DNA of 43,192 nt from Victivallales bacterium (GTDB lineage: Bacteria; Verrucomicrobiota; Lentisphaeria; Oligosphaerales; Oligosphaeraceae): NCBI GenBank assembly GCA_017964325.1, contig JAGCSE010000110.1, forward strand, positions 1 through 43,192, read 5' to 3'. Below the pieces are notes generated by a model. It did not search any database, had not been told where the DNA came from, and saw only the letters and a list, made by a program, of their open reading frames with translations. This document shows, piece after piece, positions 18,082 through 26,375 of this stretch (its first letter is position 1; the number at the start of each line of letters is the position of its first letter). Position numbers and translations under genes: made by a program.

Positions 18082-19521
18082 CTAACCATCCAATTTCAGC
18101 AGCTCTCGCGAAGAGACAATGGCATCAAAATACGAATTCCCACGAACTACATCCGCCAATTCCCCGTCATAGACAAGTGCCGTACGAATGGAAATGCCCT
18201 TCTGAATCTTCAAACGGGACACCTTTTCAGCCACTTCGCGTTCCACCTCCTCGCCGATTTGCTTCTGTCTCTTCACCTCCACAATACAAACGGCTTTTCT
18301 CGCCTGCACAAGTAAATCAATCTGCACGCCACCCGTCCCGTCTTTTCTTGCCCGCCTTTTATAGGGTGCAACCGACAATATCGGGATTCCTCCCAGATGA
18401 AACGCCTCCATCAACGTCATGGCATGGTTGACCACCAGATTCTCAAAGGCAAGCCCCATAACACTTTCCCAGCCTGGAAGCATACTCAACGAAATGAATT
18501 CATATTGACCATTCCGTATATTTGCTTCCTCTGGTTCAACATACTTCAAATAAAATCTTGTATAATTGTCACGTATGCGGTACCGAATCTCCTTTGAAAG
18601 CCTTCCTGTTTCAGGATTGCATCCATTGTCAGCCGCCAAAAATCCGGCTTCGCATAAATCTTTCAAACTCTCACTCAATGCTCCACCTCGTTCAACGTCA
18701 AGCTCTTCCGCAATTTCACTGAGCGTCATGGCCTTTTCCGAAAGACAACGCAGAATTTGCCCTTTCTGTACTGCGCCATCACCGAAAATCTCGCTAAACA
18801 TAGCCTTGAAATCCTTGAATAATGGACCGTCATGATGGAAAAACAACCGCTTGATGTTTTCATCGGCGGAAAGAGCAGGATTCACATCCTCCAGATATCG
18901 CGGCACGCCTCCCGTGACGGACAGCACATCGATGATTTCCCGAACCGCCAACCGTGTGGCCCTCTCCCCCCAAAACTTTGTACATTCCGCCGGCGTTAAT
19001 TCCCCAAGAACGATATCGCGTGAAAAACGACCGCCAAATCCAGCATTGTCCAGTATGTTCTTGCGAATCCACGATGACACGCTGCCGCAAATGACTAGAA
19101 TCACGTTGTCATGTTCTTTCAACTCATCGTCCCATGCACTTTTCAAATAGCCTGCAAAATCGTCGTCATAATGCCCCATCCACGATATTTCATCAAGCAA
19201 CACCAAAGTTCTCGCCGAATCATCAATCGCATCCGACAGCATCCCGAACGCCTGAAACCAATTCTGCGGAACACCAGCCTCATGTCCTGTGCATTTCGCC
19301 AGTTTCAATGCAAAATTAATCAACTGGTCGCGATTCGTTTGCTTTCTATGCAACGGCAAACCATCGATATTGATCAATTTCAAATCATTACGCCTGGCAA
19401 ACTCCTTTATCAATGTCGATTTTCCAATGCGACGGCGGCCACGGCACGCAACGATAGATGATGTGCCTTTCTCTAAAAGCAATGCCAAAGATGCCAGTTC
19501 TTTCTCACGCCCAACAAACAT
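18082..19521 (-). CDS. AAA-type ATPase with DUF234-like nuclease domain
   Basis: 479 residues from the ATG at 19521; a GTG directly upstream is possible, but GGAGA is better spaced for the ATG. It begins FVGREKEL, typical of the archaeal-type ATPase family. Walker A is G28-RRRIGKS-T36; Walker B is LVLLDEISWM (near residue 115). The middle has a winged-helix-like part (about 270-330). The C-terminal region has QIDLL near 398 and VEVKR near 420, the Asp and Glu-x-Lys of a PD-(D/E)xK fold found in the DUF234 group. These ATPases are common in gut bacteria; their role is unclear (defence or mobile-element functions have been proposed). Cytoplasmic. It is convergent with the mannosidase gene and follows, on the same strand, the TerD-like gene, which ends in its own terminator. 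Confidence 0.88.
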   Translation of the reverse strand: MFVGREKELASLALLLEKGTSSIVACRGRRRIGKSTLIKEFARRNDLKLINIDGLPLHRKQTNRDQLINFALKLAKCTGHEAGVPQNWFQAFGMLSDAIDDSARTLVLLDEISWMGHYDDDFAGYLKSAWDDELKEHDNVILVICGSVSSWIRKNILDNAGFGGRFSRDIVLGELTPAECTKFWGERATRLAVREIIDVLSVTGGVPRYLEDVNPALSADENIKRLFFHHDGPLFKDFKAMFSEIFGDGAVQKGQILRCLSEKAMTLSEIAEELDVERGGALSESLKDLCEAGFLAADNGCNPETGRLSKEIRYRIRDNYTRFYLKYVEPEEANIRNGQYEFISLSMLPGWESVMGLAFENLVVNHAMTLMEAFHLGGIPILSVAPYKRRARKDGTGGVQIDLLVQARKAVCIVEVKRQKQIGEEVEREVAEKVSRLKIQKGISIRTALVYDGELADVVRGNSYFDAIVSSRELLKLDG

Positions 19522-19676
19522 CACAACATCTCCATTTTTCTATTATGTGCTGTTTATAATCAAATATAGACATCACAAAAATTTATTTTCTATAAATTCG
19601 TGCTATTAATATCACCCTATTTCAAATAATTACAAGGTCAACGTGAAAGAAATCCGTGCATTTCGTGCCTCTGCGC

Positions 19677-19702
19677 AAAAAAAACGACGGCAACATCCGT
19701 CG
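19677..19702 (-). terminator. Rho-independent terminator after the TerD-like gene
   Basis: On the minus strand CGACGG, a 6-base loop, CCGTCG, then eight T. About 50 bases after the stop at 19755. The remaining gap 19525-19676 is AT-rich without visible genes. Confidence 0.85.
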
Positions 19703-19754
19703 CCGTAGCTGTCATGAATCATCAGAAATGCCATCCTGTCACAGGCATATTCGC

Positions 19755-22700
19755 TTAGATATATTCCGCCATCCACTTTTCGACATCGTATGGCGTGATG
19801 CCGTCGTCAACATCAAAGATGACGTCGGCCTGCGCCTTTTCGTCAACCTGCTCGCCGCGGGCGCGGATGTGCAGTTGGACAAGATCGTAGAGATTTGGCT
19901 TGTGCATCTCAACCAAAGCGCGGCAGACGGCGATGACGCCCTTCGCGTTGTTCTCAAGAGCGATGCAGCTGAACCGTTCCTTCAGGGCCATGTCCATCCA
20001 GATGGCCACGCCTTCCTCCAGGTCGAAGATCACGGGCAACGCAATCTTGCTGCGGCATGACAGGTCGATCTTGTTGCGGACGGACGCCGCCTCAAATATC
20101 TGGCCACCCTCCGCCTTGTCACGCTCCATCCAGCCGAAGCTGCATTCGGGGAGGTCGCAGAAGGGCTGCCGTGTGAATCCATAGACGTTGAAGGCCACAT
20201 AGCGGACGCCCGCCGCCTTCGCCTTCTTCAGGTCGATGTCAATGTACTCCGCTGCGCCTTTCGGAGCGTCCACGATGTCGCCACTATGGCAGGAGCCAGT
20301 CTGCGCCGAACGGAGGTTCGTGAAAGAGACGTGCTCCACGTATTTCCAGTTCTCGTCCATCATCATGGCGCTCAAGTCGATGTCGGTCCGGCCATACTCG
20401 CTGTTCTTCCACCAGATGAAGCCGCGAACGATCTTCGTCTCAGGAGCCCATGGGATGCGGGAGCCGCGCACGACGGTCCGCAGGGCCTTGGAGGCGCTAC
20501 GTTGGCTGAACGGTACTAGATATTGGCTGAACTGCTCCGACACCCAGACCTTGCCAAGACACTCACGCCTGGCATACTGCCTTACGAGAGCGTTCTCGCA
20601 GATTTCCACCATGCGTCGGCTGCTCTCACAAGGAATGCCCGGCAGCTTGTCCAGAATCACGTGTGACTTGGCCATTTCGCCCTTCGGGAAGAACACGCGG
20701 ATGGGAGAACCATCGGTAATCTCCCTTTCGGCAATGCGTTTCTTTGTAGCCTCGGCCACCGCTTTGGGAATCTCCTTCAGCCAGCGTCTTCCACTTTCAA
20801 GCCCATTCCGCTTTTGCTGAATATTCGAAATCAAATAATACAAAGCGGATGAACATTGCCTCTGAATATCGTATTCGACATTCTTCAGTTTGCATTCCGT
20901 GTCCTGAATCCGTTGCTCAATCGACGTAATGACGCCTTCCAGTTGCTTGATGCTTGCATACATCGAACGTCCGCGATCCGAAAGTCTGTAACCGCCATTG
21001 AATTTCAGGCTGGACGCACCGCCATCATCCGTGCATACTATGCCGACATTTGTCGTAAGATATTCGGCGAGCGATATCAGCGAACGTGCAAAATCATCAC
21101 CGGCTTCCGCCTTTTCGGCCAATTCCGCATTGATTCTCCGTTTGTCGAAAGTCGATTCCAGCACGGCATTTCTCGACAATATCTGACATCTTTCTTCCTC
21201 GTTCTCGTAATCAGCCCGTTTTTCCTCCAACTTGCAACATTCCGTTTCAAGCTGTTCTTTCAGCGAAGCCAATTGATTTGCCAACATCTCCTTCGCCTCG
21301 GCGATGGCAGCCTCCATTTTGGCTTTGTCATCTCGAGTAGTTTCCTGTGCCTGCCTCTCCAACAGATTGTCCAGCTCCTTTTGCACCCGCTGCAGATATT
21401 CTTCCTGCTTGTGCAAGGCTTCTGCGACCGCCTGTTTGATTTCCGCCTGTTCCTCTGCACGCTTTGCCTGACGCTCTTCAGGCGACAACGACATATCCAA
21501 CGGCTGGAGATTTTCACAGTGCCGATGCAGGAAATGCTCACGCAACTGAAGGAGCACGCGCGTCGCGACTTTGTCAGCGACAGCCTCAAAGGCATCCAGA
21601 ATAGGAGCCGTGTCAGCGGCACGGCGCAGCATCAGGTCGATCGTTCTTGCAAACTCGCCCGGACGCTGGCCCATCAGACGAACGGCGGTTGCGAAATCAC
21701 CGTCCATACAGGCGGTATTGAACTGACCTGCAAAGGTCATCGGAATATCACCACCGCGCAGTTTCATGTAGGCCGCATTGACTTTCTCAAAGCGCGGGTA
21801 GTCGCCGGGATGCAAAGCCTCGCCCAGGCGGAGCCATGTCTCGCGGCGGCGTGCCATATTTTCCAGAAGGCATGTGCAACCTTCCAGAAGCCTCAGCATG
21901 GCCTTGCGGTCACTGCGCGAAAAATGCCCGAAACGCGGATTTTCAGCCAGCGATGCATCGCATCCGCTCAAGACGGCAGCCAAACGCAGGACATCCGTCG
22001 GATTACAGAATTCATCCGCATGCCTGTCAGCATACTGCTCCAGGGAGATGCCACTTTCTGTCACGCAGAGATTGGCCAGGATGGCCGAGTTCTCCTTGAA
22101 GACGGGCTTCGCCGGAATAAAGTCCTGCGCATCCTCGAAATTGTGGAAGAAGAACCGCAGGTCGTCTTCGTCCGTCGCGGAGATGGACGTCGCCGCGTTC
22201 ATCAGCAGGCGGAACATCTCCTTGAACTCGTCCAATGTGCCCAACTTCAACTGCTTCAGGCTTTTTGGCATGAAGACGCCCTCCTTGCGGCGGGCATGCT
22301 CTGTCATCGTACTGTCAGGCATATATTTCCCATCACTCAGGTAATGGAGTATGGCGTTGATGAACAACTCGGCGGCCGAAGCCGTCATGACTTGTCTCGG
22401 GAAGCCAGGATACATGGGGCTGTACTGCAACTTGCCGTCATATTCCGGATCATTGGTCAGAACCGTTTTGATGACGCGAGTCGCACGTGCGAGACAAGTT
22501 GCCACCGAGTCTTCGTCGCTGTTCCGCAGGCGTTCGATATCCTCCTTGCGGAACATATATCCGAGGCACTCCAAGTTGCGCAGTCCAGTCGCCAACAAAG
22601 CCGCATCACATGTCCCTTCACGAAGGTCGATGTCCAGGATTTGCTGTCCGCGGCGGAAGAAAATCTCATTCATTTGGTCGGCAACTGCATTCGTAAACAT
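19755..22700 (-). CDS. Coiled-coil protein with TerD-like C-terminus, MXAN_6230/SCO0854-type
   Basis: 981 residues from the ATG at 22700, which has GAGAGGTGA before it; the 116-codon upstream extension runs through intergenic repeats and is rejected. About residues 1-400 contain segments I associate with the MXAN_6230/SCO0854 family: RRETWLRLGEALHPGDYP, then FAGQFNTACMDGDFATAVRLM and QRPGEFARTIDLMLRRA. About 405-510 is a strongly charged coiled coil, apparently an insertion. The C-terminal part (about 735-981) carries RGSRIPW, TDIDLSAMMMD, SCHSGDIVDAPKGAAEYIDIDL and CSFGWMERD, a pattern of the TerD-like tellurium-resistance fold, where Asp-rich loops bind calcium. The RING-type zinc motif that often begins this family was not seen. 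Cytoplasmic. No other ter genes are near. Stress or phage response is possible, but function is not established for the family. Confidence 0.75.
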   Translation of the reverse strand: MFTNAVADQMNEIFFRRGQQILDIDLREGTCDAALLATGLRNLECLGYMFRKEDIERLRNSDEDSVATCLARATRVIKTVLTNDPEYDGKLQYSPMYPGFPRQVMTASAAELFINAILHYLSDGKYMPDSTMTEHARRKEGVFMPKSLKQLKLGTLDEFKEMFRLLMNAATSISATDEDDLRFFFHNFEDAQDFIPAKPVFKENSAILANLCVTESGISLEQYADRHADEFCNPTDVLRLAAVLSGCDASLAENPRFGHFSRSDRKAMLRLLEGCTCLLENMARRRETWLRLGEALHPGDYPRFEKVNAAYMKLRGGDIPMTFAGQFNTACMDGDFATAVRLMGQRPGEFARTIDLMLRRAADTAPILDAFEAVADKVATRVLLQLREHFLHRHCENLQPLDMSLSPEERQAKRAEEQAEIKQAVAEALHKQEEYLQRVQKELDNLLERQAQETTRDDKAKMEAAIAEAKEMLANQLASLKEQLETECCKLEEKRADYENEEERCQILSRNAVLESTFDKRRINAELAEKAEAGDDFARSLISLAEYLTTNVGIVCTDDGGASSLKFNGGYRLSDRGRSMYASIKQLEGVITSIEQRIQDTECKLKNVEYDIQRQCSSALYYLISNIQQKRNGLESGRRWLKEIPKAVAEATKKRIAEREITDGSPIRVFFPKGEMAKSHVILDKLPGIPCESSRRMVEICENALVRQYARRECLGKVWVSEQFSQYLVPFSQRSASKALRTVVRGSRIPWAPETKIVRGFIWWKNSEYGRTDIDLSAMMMDENWKYVEHVSFTNLRSAQTGSCHSGDIVDAPKGAAEYIDIDLKKAKAAGVRYVAFNVYGFTRQPFCDLPECSFGWMERDKAEGGQIFEAASVRNKIDLSCRSKIALPVIFDLEEGVAIWMDMALKERFSCIALENNAKGVIAVCRALVEMHKPNLYDLVQLHIRARGEQVDEKAQADVIFDVDDGITPYDVEKWMAEYI

Positions 22701-22779
22701 GGTTTCACCTCTCTTGTTATATGATTGATATTCATTGCTAAATGGAAGGCCGCTTCGGACATGGGATGGTGGGGCTGTT

Positions 22780-22840
22780 ATCGCCATTGCTGGGACACGA
22801 TGATAAATTTTGGGAATAGAAGGAAGCCATGGCATTGCCG
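22780..22840. repeat. Direct repeat copy 1 (about 61 bp)
   Basis: Shares with 22911-22973 the pattern ATCGYCATTGCTRGGAYACGAT, a variable middle, then a perfectly conserved run TAGAAGGAAGCCATGGCATT and GCCG. Confidence 0.75.
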
Positions 22841-22882
22841 CCCCGCCCCCATGCCCGAAACGGCTGAAGCGTACTACAGAAG

Positions 22883-22997
22883 CCTCTGTGTACAGGGGGG
22901 CAAAGTGGATATCGTCATTGCTAGGATACGATATGGCGGATGAATAAAATAGAAGGAAGCCATGGCATTGCCGCTTTGTCCCCCTGTGCACAGAACC
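22883..22997. repeat. Repeat element with inverted arms enclosing direct repeat copy 2
   Basis: CTCTGTGTACAGGGGGGCAAAG-like left arm (about 22882-22904) and its near-complement (about 22975-22996) flank the second copy of the direct repeat (22911-22973). Such a structure would fold into one long hairpin and resembles REP or MITE-like elements. Not coding. Confidence 0.6.
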
Positions 22998-23008
22998 AAC
23001 TGAAAGTT

Positions 23009-23182
23009 GTACCGCTTCGGCTGACAGTCTTTTTGATTGCCAGGCCATTCCGGCGACCCCTCGCCGTTACGGCGGTCTCCCGCCGTTGTTGAAGGAGTTC
23101 TTTCACCACGCAAATCAGACTCAAGGTAAGGGAATGACCTGGCAATCAGGGTCAACTGTCAGCCGAAAGCGGCTTGTTGTAC
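23009..23182. repeat. Long imperfect inverted repeat
   Basis: Left arm 23009-23051 and right arm 23131-23182 pair imperfectly; the best blocks are CGGCTGACAGT with ACTGTCAGCCG and GATTGCCAGGCCATTCC with GGAATGACCTGGCAATC (one mismatch). The 80 bases between contain smaller GC hairpins (near 23053-23085). Could be a small non-autonomous element or a structured RNA. Confidence 0.65.
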
Positions 23183-23236
23183 AGGATTGGCGCTTGCCAC
23201 GGCTAGACCATTCTATCCGCTTCCGCGGTGCGCCGC

Positions 23237-23438
23237 CAAGTCGTCCCCTTGATTCATCTTGCGGAACCTGCGTCGTTCAGGGAGCATTTCTGATGTTCAT
23301 GTTTTCAAAGAGCCGCACATCATTTCTGACGTACAGTTATTATACGACAAACACCATGCCAACTTTTCATGAAACACAATCTTATGCTTGAAAAAAACAT
23401 CAACAAGCATAAAAATGCGATTTTTTCCCCACTAAAAG
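23237..23438. repeat. Tandem duplication, copy A
   Basis: About 200 bases, very similar to copy B (23450-23649), period about 213. Long blocks are identical, for example TCGTCCCCTTGATTCATCTT onward. The AAGCATAAAAATGC end is also shared. The sigma-54-like site of copy B is changed here (TTGTC instead of TTGCA). Confidence 0.9.
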
Positions 23439-23449
23439 TGGTGTGTCGG

Positions 23450-23649
23450 CAAATCGTCCCCTTGATTCATCTTGCGGAACCTGCGTCGTTCAGGGAGCAT
23501 TTCTGTTGTTCATGTTTTCAAAGAGCCGCACATCATTTCTGATGTACAGTTATTATACTGCAAACATCATGCCAACTTTTCATAAAACACAATCCTATGC
23601 TTAAAAAAAATGTCATCAAGCATAAAAATGCAAATCCCCCCCACTAAAA
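23450..23649. repeat. Tandem duplication, copy B
   Basis: Second, distal copy. Ends in CCACTAAAAA. It contains, on the minus strand, a full match to the sigma-54 consensus (23559-23574) and a TATAAT at its downstream side. A few substitutions and short indels separate it from copy A. Confidence 0.9.
23559..23574 (-). promoter_or_regulatory. Candidate sigma-54 (-24/-12) promoter
   Basis: Minus-strand TGGCATG-ATGT-TTGCA: GG and GC are separated by 10 bases, as in the consensus TGGCAYR-N4-TTGCW. It points toward the TerD-like gene, 860 bases away. The equivalent site in copy A (23346-23361) has lost the -12 GC. A chance match in 43 kb on two strands is not negligible. Confidence 0.35.
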
Positions 23650-23737
23650 ACAGCAGGAGGGATTATCATAAAATATAATTATTTATAATTTTAGATAAAA
23701 AATAGAATTTTTAATGTTTCTTGCACCTCTAGCACCT

Positions 23738-24805
23738 CTATAGCACCTTTTTCAATACCTCTTCACAATAATGGCAGCTTTCGCAATGGTGGCCGCAGCG
23801 GGAGGTCTTCTTGAACCAATCCTTCGGGAAGCGGTCGTTGTGAATTACAGGATAGGATGCGGGATGTTCGTGCATCGCCTCCAGAATGTCGCACAGATTT
23901 CCATCCCAACGACCATCACAATAGGCCTGGACGATGTTCGACAGCGACTTGTTCGTACGCGTCGCCAGCCTCATGGAATCGAAATAATAGGCATAATGAC
24001 GCATGTCCTCCGGACGTATCCACATCCCTTGCAACATTTTAACTCGATTTTCAGGCTTCGCCCAAATTCGCTCGCACGGAGCTGCATCGGCATTCTCCAC
24101 ACGTTCAATATCCTTTGACGAATCCAGCAGGAAATCCTGTTCATGCGACTGCACACTACCATGATAAATGTAATATGGACATGTATAAAGGCACGCATTG
24201 TTCGGCACGATGTGCAACGTCTTGTTGTCGTGTTCATCGCACCATTTGCGCATCTGCTCAATCTTCGCCAAATCCCGCACTGATTCGTATCCAATATAAT
24301 ATCCTGAAAATACATCACTTGTGAAATCAAGTTGTCGGACATCCATGAAATGCAGCTCCTCGGAAGCGCGAATCTTGATAGTCGAATCCATCTTCCGCAG
24401 ACACTCGGCAACCGGGAAGGAACTGGTCGTCACGGCTTTGATGCGGATATGCTTGCTGACACTCTGCAATGTCTCCACAACATGGTCAACAAGCGCCGTG
24501 GAAGAATAATTCGCTCCATAGCACGAGGCATCGAAGCAGACGACAGCGGAAAGCCCTATTTCACGAATCGCATCCAAATCCATCATAAAACGAGTGACTT
24601 TTACTTTCCACTCCTCGCCCATAGACTTGCCCCAAGCACCATAATAAGTTGGATCACAGGGCATTGTGAAATAGACCGCCGCCACGCGCTCAGCATATTT
24701 CCGCAATGTCGGCAGAAGCCCTTCGTCATCCATCTGATAACCGACTTCACATTTCAGCTTCCGATTGTCAATCAAGCTCAGCAATTTGTCGATGAAACCT
24801 AACAT
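23738..24805 (-). CDS. U32-like TIM-barrel protein, second paralog
   Basis: 355 residues; GGAGGG lies before the ATG at 24805, and the upstream paralog's stop is 2 bases away, so the two are translated together. It matches the paralog at 24808-25899 in layout: a GYQMDDEG strand near residue 22, AVYFTMPCDP near 45, then N-N-A-C-LYTCPYYIYH in the middle, and a C-terminal CGHHCESCHYC. The repeated barrel strands and paired Cys recall peptidase-U32 family proteins (UbiU/UbiV, RlhA, YhbU), in which four Cys hold a 4Fe-4S cluster, although members act as hydroxylases rather than peptidases in known cases. There is no radical-SAM CxxxCxxC. Cytoplasmic. The substrate is unknown; its operon mates are sugar-type oxidoreductase and ThuA proteins. 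Confidence 0.75.
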   Translation of the reverse strand: MLGFIDKLLSLIDNRKLKCEVGYQMDDEGLLPTLRKYAERVAAVYFTMPCDPTYYGAWGKSMGEEWKVKVTRFMMDLDAIREIGLSAVVCFDASCYGANYSSTALVDHVVETLQSVSKHIRIKAVTTSSFPVAECLRKMDSTIKIRASEELHFMDVRQLDFTSDVFSGYYIGYESVRDLAKIEQMRKWCDEHDNKTLHIVPNNACLYTCPYYIYHGSVQSHEQDFLLDSSKDIERVENADAAPCERIWAKPENRVKMLQGMWIRPEDMRHYAYYFDSMRLATRTNKSLSNIVQAYCDGRWDGNLCDILEAMHEHPASYPVIHNDRFPKDWFKKTSRCGHHCESCHYCEEVLKKVL

Positions 24806-24807
24806 CG

Positions 24808-25899
24808 TCAGCCCTCCTTTTTGTCTTCCACAGGCTTCTCGACAACCCGTTCGAAGACGGATTTGCAGTAGCCGCAGCTTTCACAATGATGTCCGCAGTG
24901 CATGGTCTGCTCATACCAGCCGTCAGGGAAGCGGTCGTTTATGATTTGCGGGACGAATGGCAATTTCGAATAGTCCATCTCTAACAACGGCAACAAGTTG
25001 CCATGCCATTCACCTTCGCAGTAGCCTTGGATGATGTCTTTGATTCGCGGGCTGATGCGGCTCGCCAGCTTAACGGTCTCGAAATATCCCGAAACCTTGT
25101 GCAAATCCTCAGGACGTATCCACGTGTTCTGTAACAGTACAGGCAGATTCTGCGGTTTCATATAGACGTCGCAGCACGGCGACGGTCTCCCATCTTTATA
25201 AACCGACGGCATTTGCACCGTCTCCTCGCAATGCGACGTATAGCTCATGTGGGTTATATGGAAAGGGCATAGATACAGGCAGCCGCTGTTCGCCAGCAGA
25301 TGCAACGTTTTTCCATGTTCATCGCACCATTTGCGCAACGCCTGTATATGCGCCAAATCGCGGTTGTAGTCGCGCTGCATGTAAAATCCGTCAAACTGTT
25401 CAGATACGGCTTCCATCTGTGGAATCGTCCCGATCTGCATCGTCACGGATGAACGCACTTTTATGGTCGGAAAATTCCTTTTAATGTATTCCGCTATGCC
25501 TGGATGCAGCGTCGTCACCGCCTTCAAATCTATATGCTTTCCGACAGCTTCGATACTTGCCCCGACATGCTCCAACAATGCCTTCGACTGCGTCATTGCC
25601 CCATAGCAGGCTGAATTGAACAGCAGCACGCCGGAAACACCAAGCGATTTCAAACGGTCCAAATCCGCAAAAAACGCATCACGAATTTCTTCGCGGCTTT
25701 TCGACTGCATCGTATAGCCCGCAGGAGCACGTCCGCTCATATCGCCTGGCATAGCAAAATAGACTTCCAATATCACATCACGATACTTGGAAATGACCTC
25801 TATCCAGTCATCCGTCGTCATTTCACCGCCCATCTGGTAACCGATGGCGAACTTGCGCCCAACTTTCGACAGTTTTGTTTGTCCTTGATTTTCAGTCAT
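24808..25899 (-). CDS. U32-like TIM-barrel protein, first paralog
   Basis: 363 residues. It starts at 25899, eight bases after the 132-residue gene. Conserved pieces: GYQMGGEM (about 20), VYFAMPGDM (about 47), LLFNSACYG (about 95), LKAVTTLHPG (about 124), NSGCLYLCPFHITHMSYTSHC (about 210-230), SPCCDVYMKP (about 245) and the C-terminal CGHHCESCGYC. It has two clustered Cys groups that could bind an iron-sulfur cluster, one in the barrel and one in the tail. The pattern N-x-G-C-L-x-x-C-P with downstream His is one I associate with U32-like proteins. The pair arose by duplication; they differ across most surface positions, so they may form a heterodimer, as UbiU and UbiV do. Function inferred only at the level of family fold. 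Confidence 0.77.
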   Translation of the reverse strand: MTENQGQTKLSKVGRKFAIGYQMGGEMTTDDWIEVISKYRDVILEVYFAMPGDMSGRAPAGYTMQSKSREEIRDAFFADLDRLKSLGVSGVLLFNSACYGAMTQSKALLEHVGASIEAVGKHIDLKAVTTLHPGIAEYIKRNFPTIKVRSSVTMQIGTIPQMEAVSEQFDGFYMQRDYNRDLAHIQALRKWCDEHGKTLHLLANSGCLYLCPFHITHMSYTSHCEETVQMPSVYKDGRPSPCCDVYMKPQNLPVLLQNTWIRPEDLHKVSGYFETVKLASRISPRIKDIIQGYCEGEWHGNLLPLLEMDYSKLPFVPQIINDRFPDGWYEQTMHCGHHCESCGYCKSVFERVVEKPVEDKKEG

Positions 25900-25907
25900 T
25901 CATCGCC

Positions 25908-26306
25908 TCACTTGCCTTGAAAGTCCAAATCGCCAGTCAGACGGAAACGCTCCCCTACGCGTTCCAATTGGAACGTCCTGCCAGGAAACGCCTCCTCCAG
26001 CGCCATCGGCAGCAATTTCCAAATATCATCCAGAATTTCAGCCTTCATGGACGGTGACGGTGGCATTGTGCTTCCAGTCAACAGCTCAATGATATAGCCC
26101 GGCCCACTACCGCTTGAATACCCTAGCGTGAATTTCGAATCAAGTCCGAACACGCCGTCGTATTTCGGATTCGCGGCCCTTCCCGCAGCAGGACGACTCG
26201 CCTTCCGCACAAGAAGCGGGCCATACTTGCTTTCAAGCTCCCTGTCTATCGAATCCAACGCCGATTTTAGCGCCAATTCCCATTTTTCCAATTCCGTCAA
26301 TGCCAT
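25908..26306 (-). CDS. Conserved-looking 132-residue protein of unknown function
   Basis: Starts at 26306 with a weak AGGTTAG before it. Sequence shape: an N-terminal helix with many Glu and Lys (to about 30), a basic linker (RKASRPAAGRA), then a compact alpha/beta domain with KFTLGYSSGSGPGYIIEL (about 57-75), a helix, and a strand-rich end (FQLERVGERFRLTGDLDF). There is no Cys, signal peptide or membrane segment, so it is cytoplasmic. It sits between the ThuA-HEAT gene and the U32-like pair; its 8-base spacing to the first U32-like gene suggests a partner or accessory role. I do not recognise the family. Confidence 0.75.
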   Translation of the reverse strand: MALTELEKWELALKSALDSIDRELESKYGPLLVRKASRPAAGRAANPKYDGVFGLDSKFTLGYSSGSGPGYIIELLTGSTMPPSPSMKAEILDDIWKLLPMALEEAFPGRTFQLERVGERFRLTGDLDFQGK

Positions 26307-26375
26307 TGTCTAACCTCATATCTCCCTTTCCTCCTGATACTTTCATCTTCCTTCCCACCTCCTGCGGCGCTATTG

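Larger units (their letters stand above)
22701..23737. other. Repeat-rich gene-free block upstream of the TerD-like gene
   Basis: About 1 kb with no convincing gene on either strand. Left part (22740-23190): a mosaic of direct and inverted repeats. Right part (23237-23649): a tandem duplication of about 200 bases. The last 90 bases before 23738 are A/T-rich. Because the gene at 19755-22700 reads away from it, the block may act as a long 5' leader or promoter region, or may be the remains of small mobile elements. Confidence 0.7.

Noticed and set aside
20856..22724. 622-codon plus-strand ORF opposite the TerD-like gene
   Set aside because: Codon composition mirrors the real minus-strand gene, which has a good ribosome-binding site and family motifs; the antisense product has none.
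22701..23048. 116-codon N-terminal extension of the TerD-like protein
   Set aside because: It runs through intergenic direct and inverted repeats, and the internal ATG at 22700 has a strong ribosome-binding site and the first coherent protein sequence.
23237..23649. CRISPR or CRISPR-like array
   Set aside because: Only two copies of about 200 bases with no regular short repeat/spacer structure, and no cas genes nearby.
24808..25899. Radical SAM enzyme
   Set aside because: No CxxxCxxC near the N-terminus; the Cys clusters lie in the middle and at the C-terminus, as in U32-like proteins.
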